NCBI GenBank assembly: GCA_033782935.1
Contig: JAWQEG010000630.1
Span: forward strand, 962,501 to 1,026,500
Source of the DNA: Petrolisthes cinctipes
Taxonomy: Eukaryota; Arthropoda; Malacostraca; Decapoda; Porcellanidae
DNA: 64,000 nt
Direction: 5' to 3'
The notes beneath the pieces were generated by a model. That model worked only from the letters and a program-made list of their open reading frames with translations. It was not told the DNA's origin and did no database searches. Shown here piece by piece: positions 52,086-64,000 of the stretch. Positions within the stretch are counted from its first letter, which is position 1. Each line of letters starts with the position of its first letter. The position numbers and the translations under genes were made by a program.

Positions 52086-52850
52086 GTACAGAAGATACAT
52101 GCACATATTGACTTTGGGCACCAAAAATATCGATTTTCAGCATGTTTTGGGCCTGAATTTTGAAAATACTCTAACACTGAGTAGGCATGTACAGATTGCT
52201 TCTGGGACCCCAAAATATTGAATTTTCGGGTGTTTTGAGCCTGAATTTGAGATATAAACGGGTACTGAAGATGCATACACATATCGACTTTTGTGCACCT
52301 AAAAGATCGATTTTCAGTATGTTTTGAGCATGTATTTTGAAAATACTCTAACACGGAGTAGGCATGTACAGATCGCTTCTGGGACCCCTAAATATCGAAT
52401 TTTCGGGTGTTTTGGGACTGAATTTGAGATATCGACTTTTTGGCACCTAAAAGATCGATTTTTAGCATGTTTTTAGCCTATATTTTGAAAATATTCTAGC
52501 ACTGAGTAGGCATGTACAGATTGCTTCTGTGACCCCAAAATATTGAATTTTCGGGTGTTTTGAGCCTGAATTTGAGATATAAACGGGGACAGAAGATACA
52601 TGCACATATTGACTTTCGGCATCTAAAATATCGATTTTCAGCATGTTTTGGGCCTGTATTTTGAAACTACTCTAACACTGAGTTGTACAGATTGCTTCTG
52701 GGACCCCAAAATATTGAATTTTCGGGTGTTTTGAGCCTGAATTTGAGATATAAACGGGTACTGAAGATGCATGCACATATCGACTTTTGTGCACCTAAAA
52801 GATCGATTTTCAGTATGTTTTGAGCATGTATTTTGAAAATACTCTAACAC

Positions 52851-54348
52851 GGAGTAGGCATGTACAGATCGCTTCTGGGACCCCTAAATATCGAATTTTC
52901 GGGTGTTTTGGGACTGAATTTGAGATATCGACTTTTTGGCACCTAAAAGATCGATTTTTAGCATGTTTTTAGCCTATATTTTGAAAATATTCTAGCACTG
53001 AGTAGGCATGTACAGATTGCTTCTGGGACCCCAAAATATTGAATTTTCGGGTGTTTTGAGCCTGAATTTGAGATATAAACGGGTACAGAAGATACATGCA
53101 CATATTGACTTTGGGCACCAAAAATATCGATTTTCAGCATGTTTTGGGCCTGAATTTTGAAAATACTCTAACACGGAGTAGGCATGTACAGATCGCTTCT
53201 GGGACCCCAAAATATCGAATTTTCGGGGGTTTAGGGCCAGAATTTGAGATATAAACGGGTACAGAAGATGCATGCACATATCGACTTTTGGGCACCTAAA
53301 AGATCGATTTTCAGTATGTTTTTGGCCTATATTTTGAAAATACTCTATCACGGAGTAGGCATGTACAGATACCTTCTGGGACCTCTAAATATCGAATTTT
53401 CGGGTGTTTTGGGACTGAATTTGAGATATCGATTTTTTGACACCTAAAATGTCGATTTTTAGCATGTTTTTAGCCTATATTTTGAAAATATTCTAGCACT
53501 GTGTAGGCATGTACAGATTGCTTCTGGGACCCCAAAATATTGAATTTTCGGGTGTTTTGAGCCTGAATTTGAGATATAAACGGGTACAGAAAATACATGC
53601 ACATATTGACTTTGGGCATCTAAAATATCGATTTTCAGCATGTTTTGGGCCTGTATTTTGAAAATACTCTAACACTGAGTAGGCATGTACAGATTGCTTC
53701 TGGGACCCCAAAATATTGAATTTTCGGGTGTTTTGAGCCTGAATTTGAGATATAAACGGGTACTGAAGATGCATGCACATATCGACTTTTGTGCACCTAA
53801 AAGATCGATTTTCAGTATGTTTTGAGCATGTATTTTGAAAATACTCTAACACGTAGTAGGCATGTACAGATCGCTTCTGGGACCCCTTAATATCGAATTT
53901 TCGGGTGTTTTGGGACTGAAATTAAGATATCGACTTTTTGGCTCCTAAAAGATCGATTTTTAGCATGTTTTTAGCCTATATTTTGAAAATATTCTAGCAC
54001 TGAGTAGGCATGTACAGATTGCTTCTGTGACCCCAAAATATTGAATTTTCGGATGTTTTGAGCCTGAATTTGAGATATAAACGGGTACAGAAGATACATG
54101 CACATATTGACTTTGGGCATCTAAAATATCGATTTTCAGCATGTTTTGGGCCTGTATTTTGAAACTACTCTAACACTGAGTTGTACAGATTGCTTCTGGG
54201 ACCCCAAAATATTGAATTTTCGGGTGTTTTGAGCCTGAATTTGAGATATAAACGGGTACTGAAGATGCATGCACATATCGACTTTTGTGCACCTAAAAGA
54301 TCGATTTTCAGTATGTTTTGAGCATGTATTTTGAAAATACTCTAACAC
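52851..54348 (-). repeat. 1498-bp HOR, unit 1
   Basis: Nine monomers, equal to 501 + 501 + 496 bp; the 496-bp part carries a 5-bp deletion ('actgagttgtacag' instead of 'actgagtaggcatgtacag'). Diagnostic variants are 'actctatcacggag' (about 53342), 'tcgggggtttagggcc' (about 53223), 'aacacgtagtaggc' (about 53850) and 'gaaattaagatatc' (about 53928). Related copies with the same 'ctatcacggag' mark are spaced 2324, 2824, 1498, 1498 and 2323 bp from about 48.2 to 58.7 kb. Confidence 0.88.
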
Positions 54349-55846
54349 GGAGTAGGCATGTACAGATCGCTTCTGGGACCCCTAAATATCGAATTTTCGG
54401 GTGTTTTGGGACTGAATTTGAGATATCGACTTTTTGGCACCTAAAAGATCGATTTTTAGCATGTTTTTAGCCTATATTTTGAAAATATTCTAGCACTGAG
54501 TAGGCATGTACAGATTGCTTCTGGGACCCCAAAATATTGAATTTTCGGGTGTTTTGAGCCTGAATTTGAGATATAAACGGGTACAGAAGATACATGCACA
54601 TATTGACTTTGGGCACCAAAAATATCGATTTTCAGCATGTTTTGGGCCTGAATTTTGAAAATACTCTAACACGGAGTAGGCATGTACAGATCGCTTCTGG
54701 GACCCCAAAATATCGAATTTTCGGGGGTTTAGGGCCAGAATTTGAGATATAAACGGGTACAGAAGATGCATGCACATATCGACTTTTGGGCACCTAAAAG
54801 ATCGATTTTCAGTATGTTTTTGGCCTATATTTTGAAAATACTCTATCACGGAGTAGGCATGTACAGATACCTTCTGGGACCTCTAAATATCGAATTTTCG
54901 GGTGTTTTGGGACTGAATTTGAGATATCGATTTTTTGACACCTAAAATGTCGATTTTTAGCATGTTTTTAGCCTATATTTTGAAAATATTCTAGCACTGT
55001 GTAGGCATGTACAGATTGCTTCTGGGACCCCAAAATATTGAATTTTCGGGTGTTTTGAGCCTGAATTTGAGATATAAACGGGTACAGAAAATACATGCAC
55101 ATATTGACTTTGGGCATCTAAAATATCGATTTTCAGCATGTTTTGGGCCTGTATTTTGAAAATACTCTAACACTGAGTAGGCATGTACAGATTGCTTCTG
55201 GGACCCCAAAATATTGAATTTTCGGGTGTTTTGAGCCTGAATTTGAGATATAAACGGGTACTGAAGATGCATGCACATATCGACTTTTGTGCACCTAAAA
55301 GATCGATTTTCAGTATGTTTTGAGCATGTATTTTGAAAATACTCTAACACGTAGTAGGCATGTACAGATCGCTTCTGGGACCCCTTAATATCGAATTTTC
55401 GGGTGTTTTGGGACTGAAATTAAGATATCGACTTTTTGGCTCCTAAAAGATCGATTTTTAGCATGTTTTTAGCCTATATTTTGAAAATATTCTAGCACTG
55501 AGTAGGCATGTACAGATTGCTTCTGGGACCCCAAAATATTGAATTTTCGGATGTTTTGAGCCTGAATTTGAGATATAAACGGGTACAGAAGATACATGCA
55601 CATATTGACTTTGGGCATCTAAAATATCGATTTTCAGCATGTTTTGGGCCTGTATTTTGAAACTACTCTAACACTGAGTTGTACAGATTGCTTCTGGGAC
55701 CCCAAAATATTGAATTTTCGGGTGTTTTGAGCCTGAATTTGAGATATAAACGGGTACTGAAGATGCATGCACATATCGACTTTTGTGCACCTAAAAGATC
55801 GATTTTCAGTATGTTTTGAGCATGTATTTTGAAAATACTCTAACAC
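54349..55846 (-). repeat. 1498-bp HOR, unit 2
   Basis: Direct tandem copy of the preceding unit at an offset of exactly 1498 bp, sharing 'ctatcacggag' (about 54843), 'aacacgtagtaggc' (about 55348) and 'gaaattaagatatc' (about 55426). One difference seen: 'cttctgtgaccc' at about 54024 in unit 1 reads 'cttctgggaccc' at about 55522 here. A further, partly matching copy follows from 55847, and another partial one spans about 58170-59300. Confidence 0.88.
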
Positions 55847-57905
55847 GGAGTAGGCATGTACAGATCGCTTCTGGGACCCCTAAATATCGAATTTTCGGGT
55901 GTTTTGGGACTGAATTTGATATATCGACTTTTTGGCACCTAAAAGATCGATTTTTAGCATGTTTTTAGCCTATATTTTGAAAATATTCTAGCACTGAGTA
56001 GGCATGTACAGATTGCTTCTGGGACCCCAAAATATTGAATTTTCGGGTGTTTTGAGCCTGAATTTGAGATATAAACGGGTACAGAAGATACATGCACATA
56101 TTGACTTTGGGCACCAAAAATATCGATTTTCAGCATGTTTTGGGCCTGAATTTTGAAAATACTCTAACACGGAGTAGGCATGTACAGATCGCTTCTGGGA
56201 CCCCAAAATATCGAATTTTCGGGGGTTTAGGGCCAGAATTTGAGATATAAACGGGTACAGAAGATGCATGCACATATCGACTTTTGGGCACCTAAAAGAT
56301 CGATTTTCAGTATGTTTTTGGCCTATATTTTGAAAATACTCTATCACGGAGTAGGCATGTACAGATACCTTCTGGGACCTCTAAATATCGAATTTTCGGG
56401 TGTTTTGGGACTGAATTTGAGATATCGATTTTTTGACACCTAAAATGTCGATTTTTAGCATGTTTTTAGCCTATATTTTGAAAATATTCTAGCACTGTGT
56501 AGGCATGTACAGATTGCTTCTGGGACCCCAAAATATTGAATTTTCGGGTGTTTTGAGCCTGAATTTGAGATATAAACGGGTACAGAAAATACATGCACAT
56601 ATTGACTTTGGGCATCTAAAATATCGATTTTCAGCATGTTTTGGGCCTGTATTTTGAAAATACTCTAACACTGAGTAGGCATGTACAGATTGCTTCTGGG
56701 ACCCCAAAATATTGAATTTTCGGGTGTTTTGAGCCTGAATTTGAGATATAAACGGGTACTGAAGATGCATGCACATATCGACTTTTGTGCACCTAAAAGA
56801 TCGATTTTCAGTATGTTTTGAGCATGTATTTTGAAAATACTCTAACACGGAGTAGGCATGTACAGATCGCTTCTGGGACCCCTTAATATCGAATTTTCGG
56901 GTGTTTTGGGACTGAAATTGAGATATCGACTTTTTGGCTCCTAAAAGATCGATTTTTAGCATGTTTTTAGCCTATATTTTGAAAATATTCTAGCACTGAG
57001 TAGGCATGTACAGATTGCTTCTGGGACCCCAAAATATTGAATTTTCGGATGTTTTGAGCCTGAATTTGAGATATAAACGGGTACAGAAGATACATGCACA
57101 TATTGACTTTGGGCATCTAAAATATCGATTTTCAGCATGTTTTGGGCCTGTATTTTGAAAATACTCTAACACTGAGTAGGCATGTACAGATTGCTTCTGG
57201 GAACCCAAAATATCGAATTTTCGGGTATTTTGGGACTGAATTTGAGATATCGACTTTTTGGCACCTAAAAGATCGATTTTTAGCATGTTTTTAGCCTATA
57301 TTTTGAAAATATTCTAGCACTGTGTAGGCATGTACAGATTGCTTCTGGGACCCCAAAATATTGAATTTTCGGGTGTTTTGAGCCTGAATTTGAGATATAA
57401 ACGGGTACAGAAGATACATGCACATATTGACTTTTGGCATCTAAAATATCGATTTTCAGCATGTTTTGGGCCTGTATTTTGAAAATACTCTAACACTGAG
57501 TAGGCATGTACATATTGCTTCTGGGACCCCAAAATATTGAATTTTCGGGTGTTTTGGGCCTGAATTTGAGATATAAACGGGTACTGAAGATGCATGCACA
57601 TATCGACTTTTGTGCACCTAAAAGATCGATTTTCAGTATGTTTTGAGCATGTATTTTAAAAATACTCTAACACGGAGTAGGCATGTACAGATCGCTTCTG
57701 GGACCCCTAAATATCGAATTTTCGGGTGTTTTGGGACTGAATTTGAGATATCGACTTTTTGGCACCTAAAAGATCGATTTTTAGCATGTTTTTAGCCTAT
57801 ATTTTGAAAATATTCTAGCACTGAGTAGGCATGTACAGATTGCTTCTGGGACCCCAAAATATTGAATTTTCGGGTGTTTTGAGCCTGAATTTGAGATATA
57901 AACGG
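55660..57905 (-). repeat. Segmental duplication in right arm (5820-bp offset), copy 2
   Basis: Partner of the segment at 49840-52085, in the same orientation and with the same private variants. Two 1498-bp HOR units lie between the copies, which suits duplication of a larger block followed by local expansion. Limits are approximate; they are the last shared and first non-shared variants I could find by eye. Confidence 0.82.
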
Positions 57906-59799
57906 GGACAGAAGATACATGCACATATTGACTTTCGGCATCTAAAATATCGATTTTCAGCATGTTTTGGGCCTGTATTTTGAAACTACTCTAACACTGA
58001 GTTGTACAGATTGCTTCTGGGACCCCAAAATATTGAATTTTCGGGTGTTTTGAGCCTGAATTTGAGATATAAACGGGTACTGAAGATGCATGCACATATC
58101 GACTTTTGTGCACCTAAAAGATCGATTTTCAGTATGTTTTGAGCATGTATTTTGAAAATACTCTAACACGGAGTAGGCATGTACAGATCGCTTCTGGGAC
58201 CCCTAAATATCGAATTTTCGGGTGTTTTGGGACTGAATTTGAGATATCGACTTTTTGGCACCTAAAAGATCGATTTTTAGCATGTTTTTAGCCTATATTT
58301 TGAAAATATTCTAGCACTGAGTAGGCATGTACAGATTGCTTCTGGGACCCCAAAATATTGAATTTTCGGGTGTTTTGAGCCTGAATTTGAGATATAAACG
58401 GGTACAGAAGATACATGCACATATTGACTTTGGGCACCAAAAATATCGATTTTCAGCATGTTTTGGGCCTGAATTTTGAAAATACTCTAACACGGAGTAG
58501 GCATGTACAGATCGCTTCTGGGACCCCAAAATATCGAATTTTCGGGGGTTTAGGGCCAGAATTTGAGATATAAACGGGTACAGAAGATGCATGCACATAT
58601 CGACTTTTGGGCACCTAAAAGATCGATTTTCAGTATGTTTTTGGCCTATATTTTGAAAATACTCTATCACGGAGTAGGCATGTACAGATACCTTCTGGGA
58701 CCTCTAAATATCGAATTTTCGGGTGTTTTGGGACTGAATTTGAGATATCGATTTTTTGACACCTAAAATGTCGATTTTTAGCATGTTTTTAGCCTATATT
58801 TTGAAAATATTCTAGCACTGTGTAGGCATGTACAGATTGCTTCTGGGACCCCAAAATATTGAATTTTCGGGTGTTTTGAGCCTGAATTTGAGATATAAAC
58901 GGGTACAGAAAATACATGCACATATTGACTTTGGGCATCTAAAATATCGATTTTCAGCATGTTTTGGGCCTGTATTTTGAAAATACTCTAACACTGAGTA
59001 GGCATGTACAGATTGCTTCTGGGACCCCAAAATATTGAATTTTCGGGTGTTTTGAGCCTGAATTTGAGATATAAACGGGTACTGAAGATGCATGCACATA
59101 TCGACTTTTGTGCACCTAAAAGATCGATTTTCAGTATGTTTTGAGCATGTATTTTGAAAATACTCTAACACGTAGTAGGCATGTACAGATCGCTTCTGGG
59201 ACCCCTTAATATCGAATTTTCGGGTGTTTTGGGACTGAAATTAAGATATCGACTTTTTGGCTCCTAAAAGATCGATTTTTAGCATGTTTTTAGCCTATAT
59301 TTTGAAAATATTCTAGCACTGAGTAGGCATGTACAGATTGCTTCTGGGACCCCAAAATATTGAATTTTCGGATGTTTTGAGCCTGAATTTGAGATATAAA
59401 CGGGTACAGAAGATACATGCACATATTGACTTTGGGCATCTAAAATATCGATTTTCAGCATGTTTTGGGCCTGTATTTTGAAAATACTCTAACACTGAGT
59501 AGGCATGTACAGATTGCTTCTGGGAACCCAAAATATCGAATTTTCGGGTGTTTTGGGACTGAATTTGAGATATCGACTTTTTGGCACCTAAAAGATCGAT
59601 TTTTAGCATGTTTTTAGCCTATATTTTGAAAATATTCTAGCACTGTGTAGGCATGTACAGATTGCTTCTGGGACCCCAAAATATTGAATTTTCGGGTGTT
59701 TTGAGCCTGAATTTGAGATATAAACGGGTACAGAAGATACATGCACATATTGACTTTGGGCATCTAAAATATCGATTTTCAGCATGTTTTGGGCCTGTA

Positions 59800-62700
59800 T
59801 TTTAAAAATACTCTAACACTGAGTAGGCATGTACAGATTGCTTCTGGGACCCCAAAATATTGAATTTTCGGGTGTTTTGGGCCTGAATTTGAGATATAAA
59901 CGGGTACTGAAGATGCATGCACATATCGACTTTTGTGCACCTAAAAGATCGATTTTCAGTATGTTTTGAGCATGTATTTTAAAAATACTCTAACACGGAG
60001 TAGGCATGTACAGATCGCTTCTGGGACCCCTAAATATCGAATTTTCGGGTGTTTTGGGACTGAATTTGAGATATCGACTTTTTGGCACCTAAAAGATCGA
60101 TTTTTAGCATGTTTTTAGCCTATATTTTGAAAATATTCTAGCACTGAGTAGGCATGTACAGATTGCTTCTGGGACCCCAAAATATTGAATTTTCGGGTGT
60201 TTTGAGACTGAATTTGAGATATAAACGGGTACAGAAGATACATGCACATATTGACTTTGGGCACCAAAAATATCGATTTTCAGCATGTTTTGGGCCTGAA
60301 TTTTGAAAATACTCTAACACTGAGTAGGCATGTACAGATTGCTTCTGGGACCCCAAAATATCGAATTTTCGGTTGTTTAGGGTCAGAATTTGAGATATAA
60401 ATGGGTACAGAAGATGCATGCACATATCGACTTTTGTGCACCTAAAAGATCGATTTTCAGTATGTTTTGAGCATGTATTTTGAAAATACTCTAACACGGA
60501 GTAGGCATGTACAGATTGCTTCTGGGACCCCAAAATATTGAATTTTCGGGTGATTTGAGCCTGAATTTGAGATATAAACGGGTACAGAAGATACATGCAC
60601 ATATTGACTTTGGGCACCAAAAATATCGATTTTCAGCATGTTTTGGGCCTGAATTTTGAATATACTCTAGCACGGAGTAGGCATGTACAGATCGCTTCTG
60701 GGACCCCAAAATATCGAATTTTCGGGTTTTTAGGACCAGAATTTGAGATATAAACGGGTACAGAAGATGCATGCACATATCGACTTTTGGGCACCTAAAA
60801 GATCGATTTTCAGTATGTTTTTGGCCTGTATTTTGAAAATACTCTAACACAGAGTATGCATGTACAGATACCTACTGGGACCTCTAAATATCGAATTTTC
60901 GGGTGTTTTGGGACTGAATTTGAGATATCAATTTTTTGGCACCTAAAATGTCGATTTTTAGCATGTTTTTAGCCTATATTTTGAAAATATTCTAGCACTG
61001 TGTAGGCATGTACAGATTGCTTCTGGGACCCCAAAATATTGAATTTTCGGGTGTTTTGAGCCTGAATTTGAGATATAAACGGGTACTGAAGATGCATGCA
61101 CATATCGACTTTTATGCACCTAAAAGATCGATTTTCAGTATGTTTTGAGCATGTACTTTGAAAATACTCTAACACTGAGTAGGCATGTACAGATTGCTTC
61201 TGGGACCCCAAAATATTGAATTTTCGGGTGTTTTGAGCCTGAATTTGAGATATAAACGGGTACTGAAGATGCATGCACATATCGACTTTTGTGCACCTAA
61301 AAGATCGATTTTTTGTATGTTTTGAGCATGTATTTTGAAAATACTCTAACACGGAGTAGGCATGTACAGATCGCTTCTGGGACCTCTAAATATCGAATTT
61401 TCGTGTGTTTTGGAACTGAATTTGAGATATCGACTTTTTGGCACCTAAAAGATCGATTTTTAGCATGTTTTTAGCCTATATTTTGAAAATATTCTAGCAC
61501 TGTACAGATTGCTTCTGGGACCCCAAAATATTGAATTTTCGGGTGTTTTGAGCCTGAATTTGAGATATAAACGGGTACAGAAGATACATGCACATATTGA
61601 CTTTGGGCACCAAAAATATCGATTTTCAGCATGATTTGGGCCTGAATTTTGAAAATACTCTAACACGGAGTAGGCATGTACAGATCGCTTCTGGGACCCC
61701 AAAATATCGAATTTTCGGGGGTTTAGGGCCAGAATTTGAGATATAAACGGGTACAGAAGATGCATGCACATATCGACTTTTGTGCACCTAAAAGATCGAT
61801 TTTCAGTATGTTTTTGGCCTGTATTTTGAAAATACTCTAACACGGAGTAGGCATGTACAGATACCTTCTGGGACCTCTAAATATCGAATTTTCGGGTGTT
61901 TTGGGACTGAATTTGAGATATCGATTTTTTGGCGCCTAAAATGTCGATTTTTAGCATGTTTTTAGCCTATATTTTGAAAATATTCTAGCACTGTGTAGGC
62001 ATGTACAGATTGCTTCTGGGACCCCAAAATATTGAATTTTCGGGTGTTTTGAGCCTGAATTTGAGATATAAACGGGAACAGAAGATACATGCACATATTG
62101 ACTTTGGGCATCTAAAATATAGATTTTCAGCATGTTTTGGGCCTGTATTTTGAAAATACTCCAACACTGAGTAGGCATGTACAGATTGCTTCTGGGACCC
62201 CAAAATATTGAATTTTCGGGTGTTTTGAGCCTGAATTTGAGATATAAACGGGTACTGAAGATGAATGCACATATCGGCTTTTGTGCACCTAAAAGATCGA
62301 TTTTCAGTATGTTTTGAGCATGTATTTTGAAAATACTCTGACACGGAGTAGGCATGTACAGATCGCTTTTGGGACCCCTAAATATCGAATTTTCGGGTGT
62401 TTTGGGACTGAATTTGAGATATCGACTTTTTGGCACCTAAAAGATCGATTTTTAGCATGTTTTTAGCCTATATTTTGAAAATATTCTAGCACTGTACAGA
62501 TTGCTTCTGGGACCCCAAAATATTGAATTTTCGGGTGTTTTGAGCCTGAATTTGAGATATAAACGGGTACAGAAGATACATGCACATATTGACTTTGGGC
62601 ACCAAAAATATCGATTTTCAGCATGTTTTGGGCCTGAATTTTGAAAATACTCTAACACGGAGTAGGCATGTACAGATCGCTTCTGGGACCCCAAGATATC

Positions 62701-64000
62701 GAATTTTCGGGTGTTTAGGGCCAGAATTTGAGATATAAACGGGTACAGAAGATGCATGCACATATCGACTTTTGGGCACCTAAAAGATCGATTTTCAGTA
62801 TGTTTATGGCCTGTATTTTGAAAATACTCTAACACGGAGTAGGCATGTACAGATACCTTCTGGGACCTCTAAATATCGAATTTTCGGGTGTTTTGGGACT
62901 GAATTTGAGATATCGATTTTTTTGCACCTAAAATGTCGATTTTTAGCATGTTTTTAGCCTATATTTTGAAAATATTCTAGCACTGAGTAGGCATGTACAG
63001 ATTGCTTCTGGGACCCCAAAATATTGAATTTTCGGGTGTTTTGAGCCTGAATTTGAGATATAAACGGGTACAGAAGAAACATGCACATATTGACTTTGGG
63101 CATCTAAAGTATCGATTTTCAGCATGTTTTGGGCCTGTATTTTGAAAATACTCTAACACGGAGTAGGCATGTACAGATTGCTTCTGGGACCCCAAAATAT
63201 CGAATTTTCGGGTGTTTAGGACCAGAATTTGAGATATAAACGGGTACAGAAGATGCATGCACATATCGACTTTTGGGCACCTAAAAGATCGATTTTCAGT
63301 ATGTTTTTGGCCTGTGTTTTGAAAATACTCTAACACGGAGTAGGCATGTACAGATACCTTCTGGGACCTCTAAATATCGAATTTTCGGGTGTTTTGAGAC
63401 TGAATTTGGGATATCGATTTTTTGGCACCTAAAATGTCGATTTTTAGCATGTTTTTAGCCTATATTTTGAAAATATTCTAGCACTGTGTAGGCATGTACA
63501 GATTGCTTCTGGGACCCCAAAATATTGAATTTTAGGGTGTTTTAAGCCTGAATTTGAGATATAAACGGGTACTGAAGATGCATGCACATATCGACTTTTG
63601 TGCACCTAAAAGATCGATTTTCAGTATGTTTTGAGCATGTATTTTGAAAATACTCTAACACGGAGTAGGCATGTACAGATCGCTTCTGGGACCCCTAAAT
63701 ATCGAATTTTCGGGTGTTTTGGGACTGAATTTGAGATATCGACTTTTTGGCACCTAAAAGATCGATTTTTAGCATGTTTTTAGCCTATATTTTGAAAATA
63801 TTCTAGCACTGTACAGATTGATTCTGGGCCCCCAAAATATTGAATTTTCGGGTGTTTTGAGCCTGAATTTGAGATATAAACGGGTACAGAAGATACATGC
63901 ACATATTGACTTTGGGCACCAAAAATATCGATTTTCAGCATGTTTTGGGCCTGAATTTTGAAAATACTCTAACTCGGAGTAGGCATGTACAGATCGCTTC
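59800..64000 (-). repeat. Diverged mosaic at the right edge
   Basis: Seen: still the same satellite, but unit lengths vary more. Units carrying the 10-bp deletion ('agcactgtacagattg') occur near 61496, 62491 and 63807. A hybrid near 60138-60620 joins flavour I and II parts, and isolated substitutions are frequent ('atatcaattttttgg' about 60927, 'gaagaaacatgc' about 63072, 'gggcccccaaaat' about 63826). The array continues past the window. Confidence 0.8.

Larger units (their letters stand above)
41662..64000 (-). repeat. Right arm of satellite array, inverted (- orientation)
   Basis: Seen: the same A/B/C satellite as the left arm, read on the minus strand. Plus-strand landmarks become 'gagatataaacgggta', 'gaattttcgggtgtttt', 'gcttctgggacccc' and 'gtaggcatgtacagat'. 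Unit spacing is 501 bp close to the junction; further right, 496-bp units and a 1498-bp HOR appear. The array runs off the right edge of the window. The 510-bp unit of the left arm was not seen here, while a 5-bp deletion variant recurs here and was not seen in the left arm. Inferred: the arms share ancestry but were homogenised at least partly separately. Confidence 0.97.

Noticed and set aside
1..64000. CRISPR array.
   Set aside because: There are no unique spacers between short repeats. The repeated unit is 148-177 bp and contiguous, and no cas genes are present.
1..64000. Telomeric repeat, rDNA spacer or tRNA genes.
   Set aside because: I saw no short G-rich telomere motif arrays, no rRNA-like segment and no cloverleaf-compatible sequence; all sequence is accounted for by the satellite.

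Overview
The whole 64 kb window is one block of tandemly repeated satellite DNA. I see no protein gene, RNA gene, transposon or unique spacer in it. A hand count of one 176-bp monomer gives about 37.5% GC. The repeat size (176-177 bp), the nested higher-order repeats (HORs) and the unbroken length point to a eukaryotic chromosome, most likely centromeric or pericentromeric heterochromatin. A plant source is a weak guess: part of the monomer resembles, from memory, the 178-bp centromere satellite of Arabidopsis. No lineage can be proved from the sequence alone.

Basic design. Three related monomers form a 501-bp unit: A (177 bp), B (176 bp) and C (148 bp). C looks like a full monomer that lost an internal 29-bp segment between two 'atat' tetramers. 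Two flavours of the 501-bp unit (called I and II here) alternate in the least rearranged parts, giving a six-monomer HOR of about 1002 bp.

Layout. Positions 1-41661 run in one orientation (called +). At 41661/41662 the polarity flips abruptly, and 41662-64000 is the same satellite in the opposite orientation. Left arm: 1 to ~7.3 kb is the I/II array, with a segment duplicated at a 3686-bp offset. About 7.3-20.4 kb is a mosaic of 501-bp units with small deletions, hybrid monomers and local duplications (1504 bp, 3332 bp). About 20.4-37.9 kb is reorganised into 325-bp and 510-bp units, amplified as nested duplications of 1335, 2180 and 6698 bp. About 37.9-41.66 kb returns to the canonical I/II pattern. 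Right arm: 41.66-45.2 kb is canonical I/II. About 45.2-59.8 kb is built on a 1498-bp HOR marked by a 5-bp deletion, with a 5820-bp-offset duplication. About 59.8-64 kb is a more diverged mosaic.

How it works together. Nothing here is a gene system. The window records satellite evolution: microhomology deletions make monomer variants, unequal exchange joins them into HORs, and larger duplications amplify those HORs. Several variants (the I/II alternation, a 10-bp deletion, an A/C hybrid monomer, a 'catccg' substitution) occur in both arms, so they were present before the arms separated or were exchanged later. Other variants (the 510-bp unit, the 5-bp deletion) were seen in one arm only. Each monomer class also carries a short dyad (GTATTTT-C-AAAATAC or ATATTTT-C-AAAATAT) whose outer pair changes in a compensating way between classes. 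The open frames of 60-161 codons are by-products of the repeat and are not annotated as genes.
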